Shown: in pieces, positions 7,881 through 14,315 of the stretch
How the letters are laid out: each line of letters begins with the position of its first letter
Numbering within the stretch: the first letter of the stretch is position 1
DNA from: DATGEP01 sp035310125
GTDB lineage: Bacteria; Chloroflexota; Ktedonobacteria; Ktedonobacterales; JADMIN01
DNA: 37,890 nt
Assembly: GCA_035310125.1 (NCBI GenBank)
Contig: DATGEP010000280.1
Location: 1-37,890, forward strand
Direction of reading: 5' to 3'
The notes under the pieces: generated by a model
Told to the model about the DNA's origin: nothing
What the model saw: only the letters and a program-made list of their open reading frames with translations
Database searches by the model: none
Position numbers and translations under genes: made by a program

Positions 7881-8498
7881 ATGCGCAAGCCCATCGTATT
7901 GATCGCTGCCGCCCTCATCTTGCTTGCGGGTTGCTCTGGATCGGGCACGCCAAGCGTTGTGCGGTCCAGTCCCCAGCCAACAACTGCGCTAATGGTGTCT
8001 TCGACACCGACTCCTCCTGTTCCTACGCCTGGTCCTGTGCCGCGCAACTGCCCAATCACCAACCCAGATCGTCAGGATCGCTTCTCGCAGTTGGCTCCGG
8101 TTATTGGAGCCTCGCCAGTATGGGTAACGTGGCCTCCTATAAGCAAATTTCATCTCCTCATCCCCAGCCCTCCATATCCACCTAATAGCAACTATGTGGC
8201 GCCTTATGGCTGGGAAATGACAAAATCTATCTGGGAGGTAGGGCCGAATTACACCAACCTGATCACCCTGCGCGGCCACGACATCTTTGATAACACGCCG
8301 CTCATGTTCCAATTCGACGCCGCCCCAACAGCCGATGCGGTGCTCGATCCCCAGAATCCGAATCATCCCGTCCCGGCTGGCGGGGCCGGATGGGCAGAGT
8401 GGGGTTCCTACATCGTCGTACCAAAAGCGGGCTGCTACCAGATGGATGTCTCGTGGCCGACGGGCCACTGGAGCGTCACCTTTGCCGCTGGCGCATAA
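7881..8498 (+). CDS. Predicted lipoprotein of unknown function
   Basis: 205 residues. The N-terminus MRKPIVLIAAALILLAGC is a lipoprotein signal with the lipobox LLAGC, so Cys18 is the likely lipidated residue. A Ser/Thr/Pro linker of about 45 residues follows, then a domain of about 140 residues with many Trp, Pro and Tyr and an AGCYQMDVSWPTGHWSVTF ending. The latter resembles a beta-sandwich strand pair, but I do not recognise the family. ATG 7881 is chosen because it starts the signal peptide; the open frame begins 27 bases earlier. The product should be anchored outside the cytoplasmic membrane. It follows mqnC but has its own promoter candidate, so a link to menaquinone is not implied. 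Confidence 0.75.
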   Translation: MRKPIVLIAAALILLAGCSGSGTPSVVRSSPQPTTALMVSSTPTPPVPTPGPVPRNCPITNPDRQDRFSQLAPVIGASPVWVTWPPISKFHLLIPSPPYPPNSNYVAPYGWEMTKSIWEVGPNYTNLITLRGHDIFDNTPLMFQFDAAPTADAVLDPQNPNHPVPAGGAGWAEWGSYIVVPKAGCYQMDVSWPTGHWSVTFAAGA

Positions 8499-8522
8499 TA
8501 CTACGGATGCGGACACAGGGCG

Positions 8523-8574
8523 GCGATGAATGGCTGAGACTGTGTTGTATCATGTCAGGCGGGGCAGTCACCGC
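8523..8574 (+). pseudogene. Vestigial copy of the start of the amidohydrolase gene at 10749
   Basis: Positions 8523-8551 match 10742-10770 at 27 of 29 bases, covering the bases before the start codon and the codons for MAETVLY. A further shared GTCACCGC lies 37 bases after the ATG here and 42 bases after it in the intact gene, so a 5-base length change has broken the frame. After that the similarity is lost and an IS-like remnant follows. I read this as the decayed 5' end of a duplicate or earlier copy of the amidohydrolase gene. Confidence 0.6.
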
Positions 8575-8630
8575 AGTGATATGCAATGACCGCCCCGCCC
8601 GGCGCCGCTTACTTCCATCTCAGCGGCAGA

Positions 8631-8926
8631 AGGCCCCGCCCTTGCGGGCTGGGGATGAATGCCACCTCGCCCGCAGGCGAGCATCTGGTGTGCTAGACTG
8701 TTCGTATGCACCTTGCCAACACAATCGTGTTTGGGCGTTCCACGGTAAACCGTCCCCGTGGGGAAAAGCACGAACGTACTTTGGACCTGGTGCTCGTTCG
8801 CGAAGTCGAAGCAGCGCATTCCACCTCTTCGGTGTTGAACGAAACCAACCTACTGGCTGTGGGGCAACACAGCATCGGTGCAAAACCGTAGAAGCCCCTT
8901 CCCTTGCGGGATGGGGAGTTGTCACC
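8631..8926. mobile_element. IS200/IS605-like remnant or non-autonomous derivative
   Basis: Two related subterminal palindromes bracket the segment: CCCCGCCC-TTGC-GGGCTGGGG near 8635-8655 and CCCCTTCCC-TTGC-GGGATGGGG near 8894-8917. The second runs into GGGGAGTTGTCAC, which resembles the right ends of IS200/IS605-family elements and the 3' stem of TnpB-associated RNAs. Inside, CTCGCC-CGCA-GGCGAG (8665-8680) is a small hairpin followed by TGCTAGACT (8691-8699), an extended -10. An open frame of 61 codons at 8706-8891 has no recognisable homology. No complete tnpA or tnpB is present, so this is a remnant or a MITE. Assignment is by end structure only. Confidence 0.5.
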
Positions 8927-9380
8927 AGGTCTGTTCGCCCGCCACCTGCCTGATGGGGACGTTGACACGATTGAAGAGGTTGGTCGTAGCGATCCAAAGG
9001 ATCAGCGCCGCGAGCTGCTTCTCGTCGTAGTGCCTGGCCGCTTCGTTCCAGATCTCGTCGGGAACCGGATCGCTCCGGTCGGCGAGCCGGGTAACGGCCT
9101 CTGCGAGCGCGAGAGCGGCGCGCTCAGCGTCGCTGAAGTAGGGCGTCTCGCGCCAGGCTGCCACCGCGAATATGCGCTCGTCGGTCTCGCCGGACTTCTT
9201 CGCGCTGCGTGCGCCCGAAACAGTGCAGTAGCTGCAGCCGTTGATTTGGCTCGCGCGCAGATGGACCAGCTCAAGTATCTTCGACGGCACGCCGCCCTTT
9301 CTCGTGGCCTTGATCAGGATCTGTATGCCTTCTGTTGCGTCAGGAAGAAGTTCCGCTGGATTCTTCATGCGGGGTTCCAT
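8922..9380 (-). CDS. Carboxymuconolactone decarboxylase / AhpD-like protein
   Basis: 152 residues with the AhpD-like core LVHLRASQINGCSYCTVSGARSAKKSGE. Cys49 and Cys52 form the CxxC pair that gives peroxidase or disulfide chemistry in this family. The His usually found four residues after the second Cys is Gly56 here, which departs from the usual catalytic set. The start is supported by AAGGAGA about 8 bases upstream. The gene is divergent from an ECF41-type sigma factor. ECF41 genes are typically linked to such decarboxylase/oxidoreductase/epimerase genes, so it is the likely regulatory target. The 3' end abuts the IS-like right end. Substrate unknown. Confidence 0.85.
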   Translation of the reverse strand: MEPRMKNPAELLPDATEGIQILIKATRKGGVPSKILELVHLRASQINGCSYCTVSGARSAKKSGETDERIFAVAAWRETPYFSDAERAALALAEAVTRLADRSDPVPDEIWNEAARHYDEKQLAALILWIATTNLFNRVNVPIRQVAGEQTW

Positions 9381-9397
9381 GTGTTTGTTCTCCTTTA

Positions 9398-9457
9398 GGG
9401 GTCTTCAGGTGGGGGTCTTCAGGTGTCGTTGCTGTACCGGGATGCTAACCATCCCGG
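9398..9457 (-). other. Leader of the AhpD-like gene: 14-bp tandem duplication and hairpin
   Basis: GGGGTCTTCAGGTG is repeated exactly and without a gap at 9398-9411 and 9412-9425. Further upstream in the transcript, CCGGGATG (9437-9444) pairs with CATCCCGG (9450-9457) around a five-base loop. Both would lie in the about 220-base leader if the gene is driven by the promoter candidate at 9606-9632. Confidence 0.4.
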
Positions 9458-9570
9458 CTGCGATCTTGACGGACTTGACGGGACCACCCTCCACCACCTC
9501 ATGTCTGCGTTTCACGGGAGCCGGTCTCCGGTCACGCGTGTCTCTCCCGGCCGCGCATGTCACGATTGTG

Positions 9571-9597
9571 TGTCACATCGGGTGGGTTTCGCTCGTC
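9571..9597 (+). promoter_or_regulatory. Candidate ECF41-type promoter driving the sigma factor gene
   Basis: TGTCACA at 9571-9577, 16 bases, then CGTC at 9594-9597. As I recall it, this matches the ECF41 target consensus of TGTCACA and CGTC separated by 16 bases. It points towards the sigma factor start at 9634 and would allow autoregulation. Confidence 0.55.
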
Positions 9598-9605
9598 ACA
9601 TCCAT

Positions 9606-9632
9606 GACGTAACCCAACGAAGGAATGTGACC
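9606..9632 (-). promoter_or_regulatory. Candidate ECF41-type promoter driving the AhpD-like gene
   Basis: Read on the minus strand this is GGTCACA, 16 bases, CGTC; six of seven -35 bases match the same consensus. It points towards the AhpD-like gene, about 225 bases away, and overlaps the ribosome-binding region of the sigma gene. Confidence 0.4.
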
Positions 9633-9633
9633 G

Positions 9634-10596
9634 ATGAATAATCACGAACATGAACACGAGAGTGACCACGAACAAGACTGGCTGGCGGAGCAATTCGAGG
9701 CCAACCGCCCCCACCTGCGGGCAGTGGCCTACCGGATGCTCGGCTCACTCAGCGAGGCGGACGACGCCGTGCAGGAGTCCTGGCTCCATCTCAGCCGCGC
9801 CGACTCCAGCGCCGTCAAGAACCTCGGCGGGTGGCTGACGACGGTGGTCGCGCGGGTCTGCCTCGACCAATTGCGCGCGCGCAAATCGCGACGCGAGGAT
9901 TCCTTGGAGTCCGCGGGCGCGTCAGTTCCCGAGCCGATCATGAGCCGCGAAGACGGGGGCAACCCTGAGGACGAAGCGCTTCTGGCGGACTCGGTCGGCC
10001 TCGCACTGCTCGTGGTGCTCGACGCCTTGACGCCCGCCGAGCGCCTCGCGTTCGTGCTGCACGATCTCTTCGACGTGCCTTTCGACGAGATTGCGCCCAT
10101 CGTGGGGCGCTCCCCGACCGCGGCGCGCCAGCTCGCCAGCCGCGCCCGCCGCCGGGTGCGACAGGAGCAGGAACACGAGCAGGCACTAGAGCAGGAGGCG
10201 GCAACGGATGAGGCGGTTCCCCATCTCGACGCCGATCGCACCCGCCAGCGCGCCGTGGTGGACGCCTTCCTCGCGGCCTCGCGAGGTGGCGACTTCGACG
10301 CGCTGCTCATGCTGCTCGACCCCGACGTCGTGTTCCGCGCCGACCAGACAGCCGTGGCGGCGGGCGCGTCGGCGGAGATCCGCGGCGCGGCAGCCGTGAT
10401 CAGGCAGTTCGTGGGGCGTGCCCAAGGCGCCCAGCCGGCGCTGGTCAACGGCGCCGTGGGGATCCTCGTGGGGCGAGGTGGACAGCCACTCCTCGTACTC
10501 GGTCTCACGATCAGAGGCGGGAAGATCGTCGCCATAGACGCGATTGCCGACCCCGAGCGCCTGCGCCAGCTCAACCTGGCGGCCCTGGGCGACTGA
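9634..10596 (+). CDS. ECF41-type sigma factor with SnoaL-like C-terminal domain
   Basis: 320 residues. Sigma region 2 lies at about 23-88 (AYRMLGSLSEADDAVQESWLHL) and region 4 at about 120-175 (ALTPAERLAFVLHDLFDVPFDEIAPIVGRSPTAARQLASRAR). VPEP at 98-101 corresponds to the linker motif of the ECF41 group. Residues 203-310 form an NTF2/SnoaL-like extension ending in IADPERL, the counterpart of the group's NPDKL motif. In studied ECF41 factors this extension controls activity without a separate anti-sigma factor. The N-terminus is His/Glu-rich (NNHEHEHESDHEQD), which is unusual and might bind metal. The divergent AhpD-like gene fits the known ECF41 neighbourhood. Confidence 0.93.
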   Translation: MNNHEHEHESDHEQDWLAEQFEANRPHLRAVAYRMLGSLSEADDAVQESWLHLSRADSSAVKNLGGWLTTVVARVCLDQLRARKSRREDSLESAGASVPEPIMSREDGGNPEDEALLADSVGLALLVVLDALTPAERLAFVLHDLFDVPFDEIAPIVGRSPTAARQLASRARRRVRQEQEHEQALEQEAATDEAVPHLDADRTRQRAVVDAFLAASRGGDFDALLMLLDPDVVFRADQTAVAAGASAEIRGAAAVIRQFVGRAQGAQPALVNGAVGILVGRGGQPLLVLGLTIRGGKIVAIDAIADPERLRQLNLAALGD

Positions 10597-10748
10597 CGGG
10601 TATCTTTGAAATAGGGGGATTATGCAAGAGACTGACTACTCCCTTTCGCCAATTGGCTTCTTTCATTCGCCGCTCACACGGCGCGAGGAAGCCCCCAGTC
10701 AGAGCCGCGAAGGCGCGCCCGACGCCTGGCCCCAAGTGAGCGCGATGA

Positions 10749-12008
10749 ATGGCTGAGACCGTATTGTATCGCGCCCGCCACGTCTTTCCCGTCACCGCCG
10801 AACCTATCGCGGACGGTGCGGTGGTGGTAGAAGGCGGGCATATCCTTGCCGTAGACGATGCCGCCATCCTGCGCGAGCGGTATCCCCGCGCGCGCTCCGT
10901 AGATCTGGGCGAAGTGGCGCTCTTTCCCGCCGCCATCAACGCGCACACACATCTGGAGTTGACTGGGCTGGCCGGTGCGATCCCCACCGGGCTAGATATG
11001 GCCTCGTGGATAGTCGCGCTACTTCGCGCCCGCGCCGCCCTCACGGTGGATGACCTCGCACGGGCGGCGGCGGACGGCGTAGCGATGCTGCGGGCGAGTG
11101 GGACGGCTGCCGTTGGCGAAATTTGCACGGCGGGCGCGAGTGTGCGACCCATCGTGGAGAGCGGGCTGCGCGGCGTCGTCTACTATGAGCTGCTGAGTGG
11201 CGATCCCGCGCGTGCGGCGGAAACATTGGAGCGCGGACAGCAGCAGCTCCAGCGCTGGCACCAGGAGTATCCCGGCGCGAGCGTCCGCTTCGGCCTCTCG
11301 CTCCACGCGCCCTACACCGTCTCCGCGCCGCTCTTTCGCCAGACGAGCGAATGGTGCCGGGGCGAGGGGGTGCCGCTTTGCATCCACGTGGCGGAGTCGC
11401 CCGCCGAGACACAGTGGCTCCGCGACCATACCGGCCCGATTGCGGACACGCTCTACGCCACTCTGGGCATCCCGACTGATCTGGAGCCCGCGCCGGGCCG
11501 CTCGCCGGTCGCCTATCTTGACGGCCTCGGCGTGCTCCGGGCGCGCCCGCTGCTGGCCCACGGCGTGCAGGTGGACCGCGACGACCTGGGCCGGCTGGCA
11601 CGCGCCGATTGCGCCGTCGCCCACTGCCCGCGCAGCAACGCGCGGCTGCTCTGCGGTCGCATGCCCTACGGCGCCTATCGCCAGGTTGGCGTACGGCTGG
11701 CGCTGGGCACCGATAGCCTCGCCAGCTCCGACTCACTCTCGGTCTGGGAGGAAGCGGCGGTGGCATGGTCGCTGCACGCTCGCGACGGCGACGTGTCACG
11801 CCCGGCTGATTGGTTGCGACTGGCCACGCAGGGAGGCGCCGAAGCGCTGGGTCTCGCGGACGACCTGGGATCACTCACCGAAGGCAAGTTTGCCGCGCTC
11901 GCCCGCGCGCCACTCACTGGATTGAGCGAAGTCGAGCGCCGCGACGCCGATCTAGTACTCCTGGCGCTGGTCGAGGGACGCATCTCCGTTAGTGCGTTGC
12001 CAGAATGA
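10749..12008 (+). CDS. COG0402-type amidohydrolase, probable aminodeoxyfutalosine deaminase
   Basis: 419 residues of the metal-dependent amidohydrolase superfamily. Metal ligands are visible in order: NAHTHLELTGL near residue 65, SLHAPYTVS near 180, IHVAES near 213, LLAHGV near 268 and LGTDSLASSDSLS near 320; HCPRSNARL is the neighbouring family motif. This is the set seen in cytosine/adenosine-type deaminases. Some COG0402 members deaminate aminodeoxyfutalosine in menaquinone synthesis, and with mqnA and mqnC just upstream this is the best guess. Other purine-like deaminases remain possible. A vestigial copy of its first codons lies 2.2 kb upstream, next to an IS-like remnant, so an insertion probably separated it from the mqn genes. 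Confidence 0.8.
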   Translation: MAETVLYRARHVFPVTAEPIADGAVVVEGGHILAVDDAAILRERYPRARSVDLGEVALFPAAINAHTHLELTGLAGAIPTGLDMASWIVALLRARAALTVDDLARAAADGVAMLRASGTAAVGEICTAGASVRPIVESGLRGVVYYELLSGDPARAAETLERGQQQLQRWHQEYPGASVRFGLSLHAPYTVSAPLFRQTSEWCRGEGVPLCIHVAESPAETQWLRDHTGPIADTLYATLGIPTDLEPAPGRSPVAYLDGLGVLRARPLLAHGVQVDRDDLGRLARADCAVAHCPRSNARLLCGRMPYGAYRQVGVRLALGTDSLASSDSLSVWEEAAVAWSLHARDGDVSRPADWLRLATQGGAEALGLADDLGSLTEGKFAALARAPLTGLSEVERRDADLVLLALVEGRISVSALPE

Positions 12009-12043
12009 GTACGCGCGGCATACCTCTGCCAGACCGGATTCCG

Positions 12044-12070
12044 TCGGGGCGTCCGGCGGACGCCCGCCGG
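12044..12070. repeat. Intergenic palindrome (REP-like copy 3)
   Basis: GGGCGTCC at 12047-12054 pairs with GGACGCCC at 12058-12065 around GGC, and GCCGGCCCC follows. It lies about 36 bases after the amidohydrolase stop and shares the GGGGCGTCC core with the copies at 317, 3399 and 26334. Confidence 0.6.
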
Positions 12071-12140
12071 CCCCATACTTTGGCTCCAGTTGGTGATGGA
12101 ACCCCGCCCGACGGATGCGCTTCGATGCCTGGTGTCGCTG

Positions 12141-12149
12141 TGGTACGAT
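12141..12149 (+). promoter_or_regulatory. Extended -10 promoter for the AI-2E-type transporter gene
   Basis: TGGTACGAT is TG-n-TACGAT, nearly identical to the TGCTACGAT element before the GNAT gene at 26424. The transcript would start near 12156, giving a leader of about 70 bases. Confidence 0.45.
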
Positions 12150-12226
12150 AGCGATGCTATTCGCTGCCCAACCATCGCGTGCGTTGGTGGACTGCGCCAA
12201 CGTCGCTGGAGAGGGCCAGGAGAGTC

Positions 12227-13495
12227 ATGTCCCGAGATATACTTGACCGGCACCGCTCGCTGCGCGCCCTGATCGGCCTCGCCATCGTGGCGATCTCATT
12301 CTATCTCATAAGTATCGTTTGGTCGGTGCTCGTCATCTTTGGCGATGTGGTGCTGCTGTTTCTGCTGGCCTGGATCATCGCGTTCGTTCTCGAGCCGGTT
12401 TCCGTCTTTTTGCAAAGGCGCGGACTCCATAAGCTGCTGGCCGTCTCGCTGATCTACATCGCGCTGCTGATCGTCGTCTCGGGTGGCATCGTCCTGGCCG
12501 TGCCCGCTGTAGAGGGGCAGATCAACTACCTCGCCTCACAGCTTACGACTATCCTCTCACCCGGCAACCTGCCGGCACTGAGCAAGACCGGCGTGGATTT
12601 TCTGCGCCACTTCGGTTTTAATCCAAGCGACGCCCAGCATATCGTCCAGCAGATCTCCCAGCAGCTCCCGCAGCGCGCGCAGGATATCGCGAATGCGGCT
12701 GTCGCGACGGCGACGAACCTCGTTACCTCAATTTTGACGATCATCTTCGATGCGTCGCTGATTGTCATTCTCTCCTTCTACATCATGCTCGACGGTGAGC
12801 GTCTGGTAGAAGCCCTTGTGCTCAAGCTACCGCCAAAGTGGGTCCCTGACGTGCGTCTCTTTCAACGCAATATCCAGGACATCTTCGCGGGCTACTTCCG
12901 GGCACAGTTGATCGTCGCGAGCATCTACGCCGTGCTGACATGGCTGATTCTGCTTTTCCTGGGACAGCCAAACGGCTTCCTCGCCGCTGTGCTCGGTGGC
13001 ATATTGATGCTGCTGCCGTTCATCGGCGTCTTTCTGGCAATTCTGCCGCCCGCGCTCATCATCGTGCTATCATCGCCCAGCGACGGTTTGATCATTCGGC
13101 TCATTATTCTCGTGATCGCGCTAGGCGCGGCCCAGCACCTGGTGCTCAACCTGCTTGCGCCACGCATTTTTGGCCATCACGTGGGCGTGCCGACACTGGT
13201 GCTCTTCGCCGCCTTGCTGCTCGGCGCCAAGCAAGGCGGAGTCTGGGGCGCATTCTTCGCGGCGCCGGTGGTCGGTGTCGCCTGGGCAATGTTCGAGGTC
13301 TTCTACGAGCGGTTTCAGCATGCCTCGGGGCTTTTCCCGCCGCCGGAAGCCTGCGACGATAGTGGACTGCCCCGCCCATTCGTTGCGGCACAGCAAGCCG
13401 ATGAAGATACCGGCCCAGACAATGGTGGCAATGGCGTGATAGAGGAGAACCGCAACGGGCGGGAAACTCATCACCCACCCATACCCACCCATTGA
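12227..13495 (+). CDS. AI-2E / PerM-family membrane transporter
   Basis: 422 residues. I chose ATG 12227, preceded by AGGAGAG, over an in-frame GTG at 12179. Strongly hydrophobic stretches fit the eight-helix PF01594 fold: two near the N-terminus (GLAIVAISFYLISIVWSVLV, then VVLLFLLAWIIAFVLEP), one at about residue 80, a soluble middle region (110-165), and a cluster after residue 165 including ISLTI-type and LGGILMLLPFIGVFLAILPP segments. The family motif GQPNGFLAAVLGG is present. Members export small molecules or ions; substrate cannot be told from sequence. The last 45 residues are polar and end HHPPIPTH, so the native C-terminus may have been altered next to the transposase fragment. Confidence 0.88.
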   Translation: MSRDILDRHRSLRALIGLAIVAISFYLISIVWSVLVIFGDVVLLFLLAWIIAFVLEPVSVFLQRRGLHKLLAVSLIYIALLIVVSGGIVLAVPAVEGQINYLASQLTTILSPGNLPALSKTGVDFLRHFGFNPSDAQHIVQQISQQLPQRAQDIANAAVATATNLVTSILTIIFDASLIVILSFYIMLDGERLVEALVLKLPPKWVPDVRLFQRNIQDIFAGYFRAQLIVASIYAVLTWLILLFLGQPNGFLAAVLGGILMLLPFIGVFLAILPPALIIVLSSPSDGLIIRLIILVIALGAAQHLVLNLLAPRIFGHHVGVPTLVLFAALLLGAKQGGVWGAFFAAPVVGVAWAMFEVFYERFQHASGLFPPPEACDDSGLPRPFVAAQQADEDTGPDNGGNGVIEENRNGRETHHPPIPTH

Positions 13496-13567
13496 TACCA
13501 CATCCGGTTGAGCTGTTGGCATGTGCGATGGCGCTCTCAGCCCGTTTGGTGTCGCATTCCTGGCCGC

Positions 13568-13657
13568 GAGCACTACTTCCGCTTCTACAATTATGAACGG
13601 CCCCACCAGGCGCTGGACTACCGGACACCCGCCCAGGTCTACGACGTGGCTGCGTAG
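13568..13657 (+). pseudogene. C-terminal fragment of a DDE integrase-core transposase
   Basis: The frame ending at TAG 13655-13657 reads EHYFRFYNYERPHQALDYRT followed by PAQVYDVAA. This is the well-known tail of IS3/IS481-type transposases (YN-ERPHQAL-YRTPA-VY). Upstream in frame (from about 13500) the residues are not transposase-like and no start is evident, so only about 30 codons of the transposase survive. It marks an old insertion between the transporter and the NUDIX gene. The whole 13496-13755 gap otherwise shows no gene. Confidence 0.7.
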
Positions 13658-13755
13658 CGGAGCGCGTTATCCCGAGTCCTGAAGGGCCATTGGCGCATGC
13701 TCGTTGCGGCCTGGCTGTCCTGACGGACTGGGTGGTGTGAGAATGAGGTGTAAGC

Positions 13756-14181
13756 GTGGAACTCGACATCGCTGCTGGACTGCTCTGCTGCCAGGGGCGT
13801 CTCCTGCTGGGGAAACGATCCGCTCACCGGACGGCCTATCCAGGGGTATGGGATCTGCCAGGCGGGCATGTGGAGGCAGGTGAGACAGCCGAGCAGACGC
13901 TAGTGCGCGAACTACATGAGGAATTGGGCGTGATGCCCATCCAGTGGCGGGAATGGGCCGTGCTCCGAGCACCGGCGATGGGCGAGATGGGCGACGAGGG
14001 TGCCCGCATGCTTCGCGTGCATCTGTTCCTGGTCACTCAGTGGGACGGCGAACCGCGAAATCTGCTGCCAGACGAGCACGACGCGATTGCGTGGTTCACA
14101 TTGGAGGACGCGGCCAAGTTGACGCTTGCACATGCCGACTACCCCAGGATCTTCCGTGACGCATTGGCGGTCGCGCAGTAG
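13756..14181 (+). CDS. NUDIX hydrolase (MutT-like)
   Basis: 141 residues from a GTG start with GAGGTG about 10 bases upstream. The NUDIX box is complete: GHVEAGETAEQTLVRELHEE followed by LGV, matching G-x5-E-x7-REU-x-EE-x-GU at about residues 36-58. The preceding AYPGVWDLPGG is typical of MutT-like enzymes that hydrolyse nucleoside diphosphates linked to another group, such as oxidised dNTPs. The exact substrate cannot be read. The gene stands alone, downstream of a transposase fragment, and converges on the ABC permease gene across a strong hairpin. Confidence 0.92.
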   Translation: MELDIAAGLLCCQGRLLLGKRSAHRTAYPGVWDLPGGHVEAGETAEQTLVRELHEELGVMPIQWREWAVLRAPAMGEMGDEGARMLRVHLFLVTQWDGEPRNLLPDEHDAIAWFTLEDAAKLTLAHADYPRIFRDALAVAQ

Positions 14182-14251
14182 GTAGGCCCAGTGAGGCTCG
14201 GCACTTGTCTTATCGGAACCCGTAGTACACCCTTTGCTATGCCTCCAGGCA

Positions 14252-14289
14252 CGGGAAGACCATGTACCCGGAGGTACATGGTCTTCCCG
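14252..14289. terminator. Long perfect hairpin between convergent genes
   Basis: Bases 14252-14268 and 14273-14289 are exactly complementary over 17 pairs, with loop CGGA; the stem reads CGGGAAGACCATGTACC. Outer TATGCC (14239-14244) can also pair with GGCATA (14289-14294). It lies between the NUDIX gene and the ABC permease gene, which converge, so a bidirectional terminator is the simplest role. It has no T-run. Confidence 0.65.
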
Positions 14290-14315
14290 GCATAGGACGC
14301 GGCTTCCTTACGGGT

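Noticed and set aside
8706..8891. 61-codon open frame inside the IS-like segment
   Set aside because: No recognisable homology; it may just be an open stretch of a decayed element, so it is not listed as a gene.
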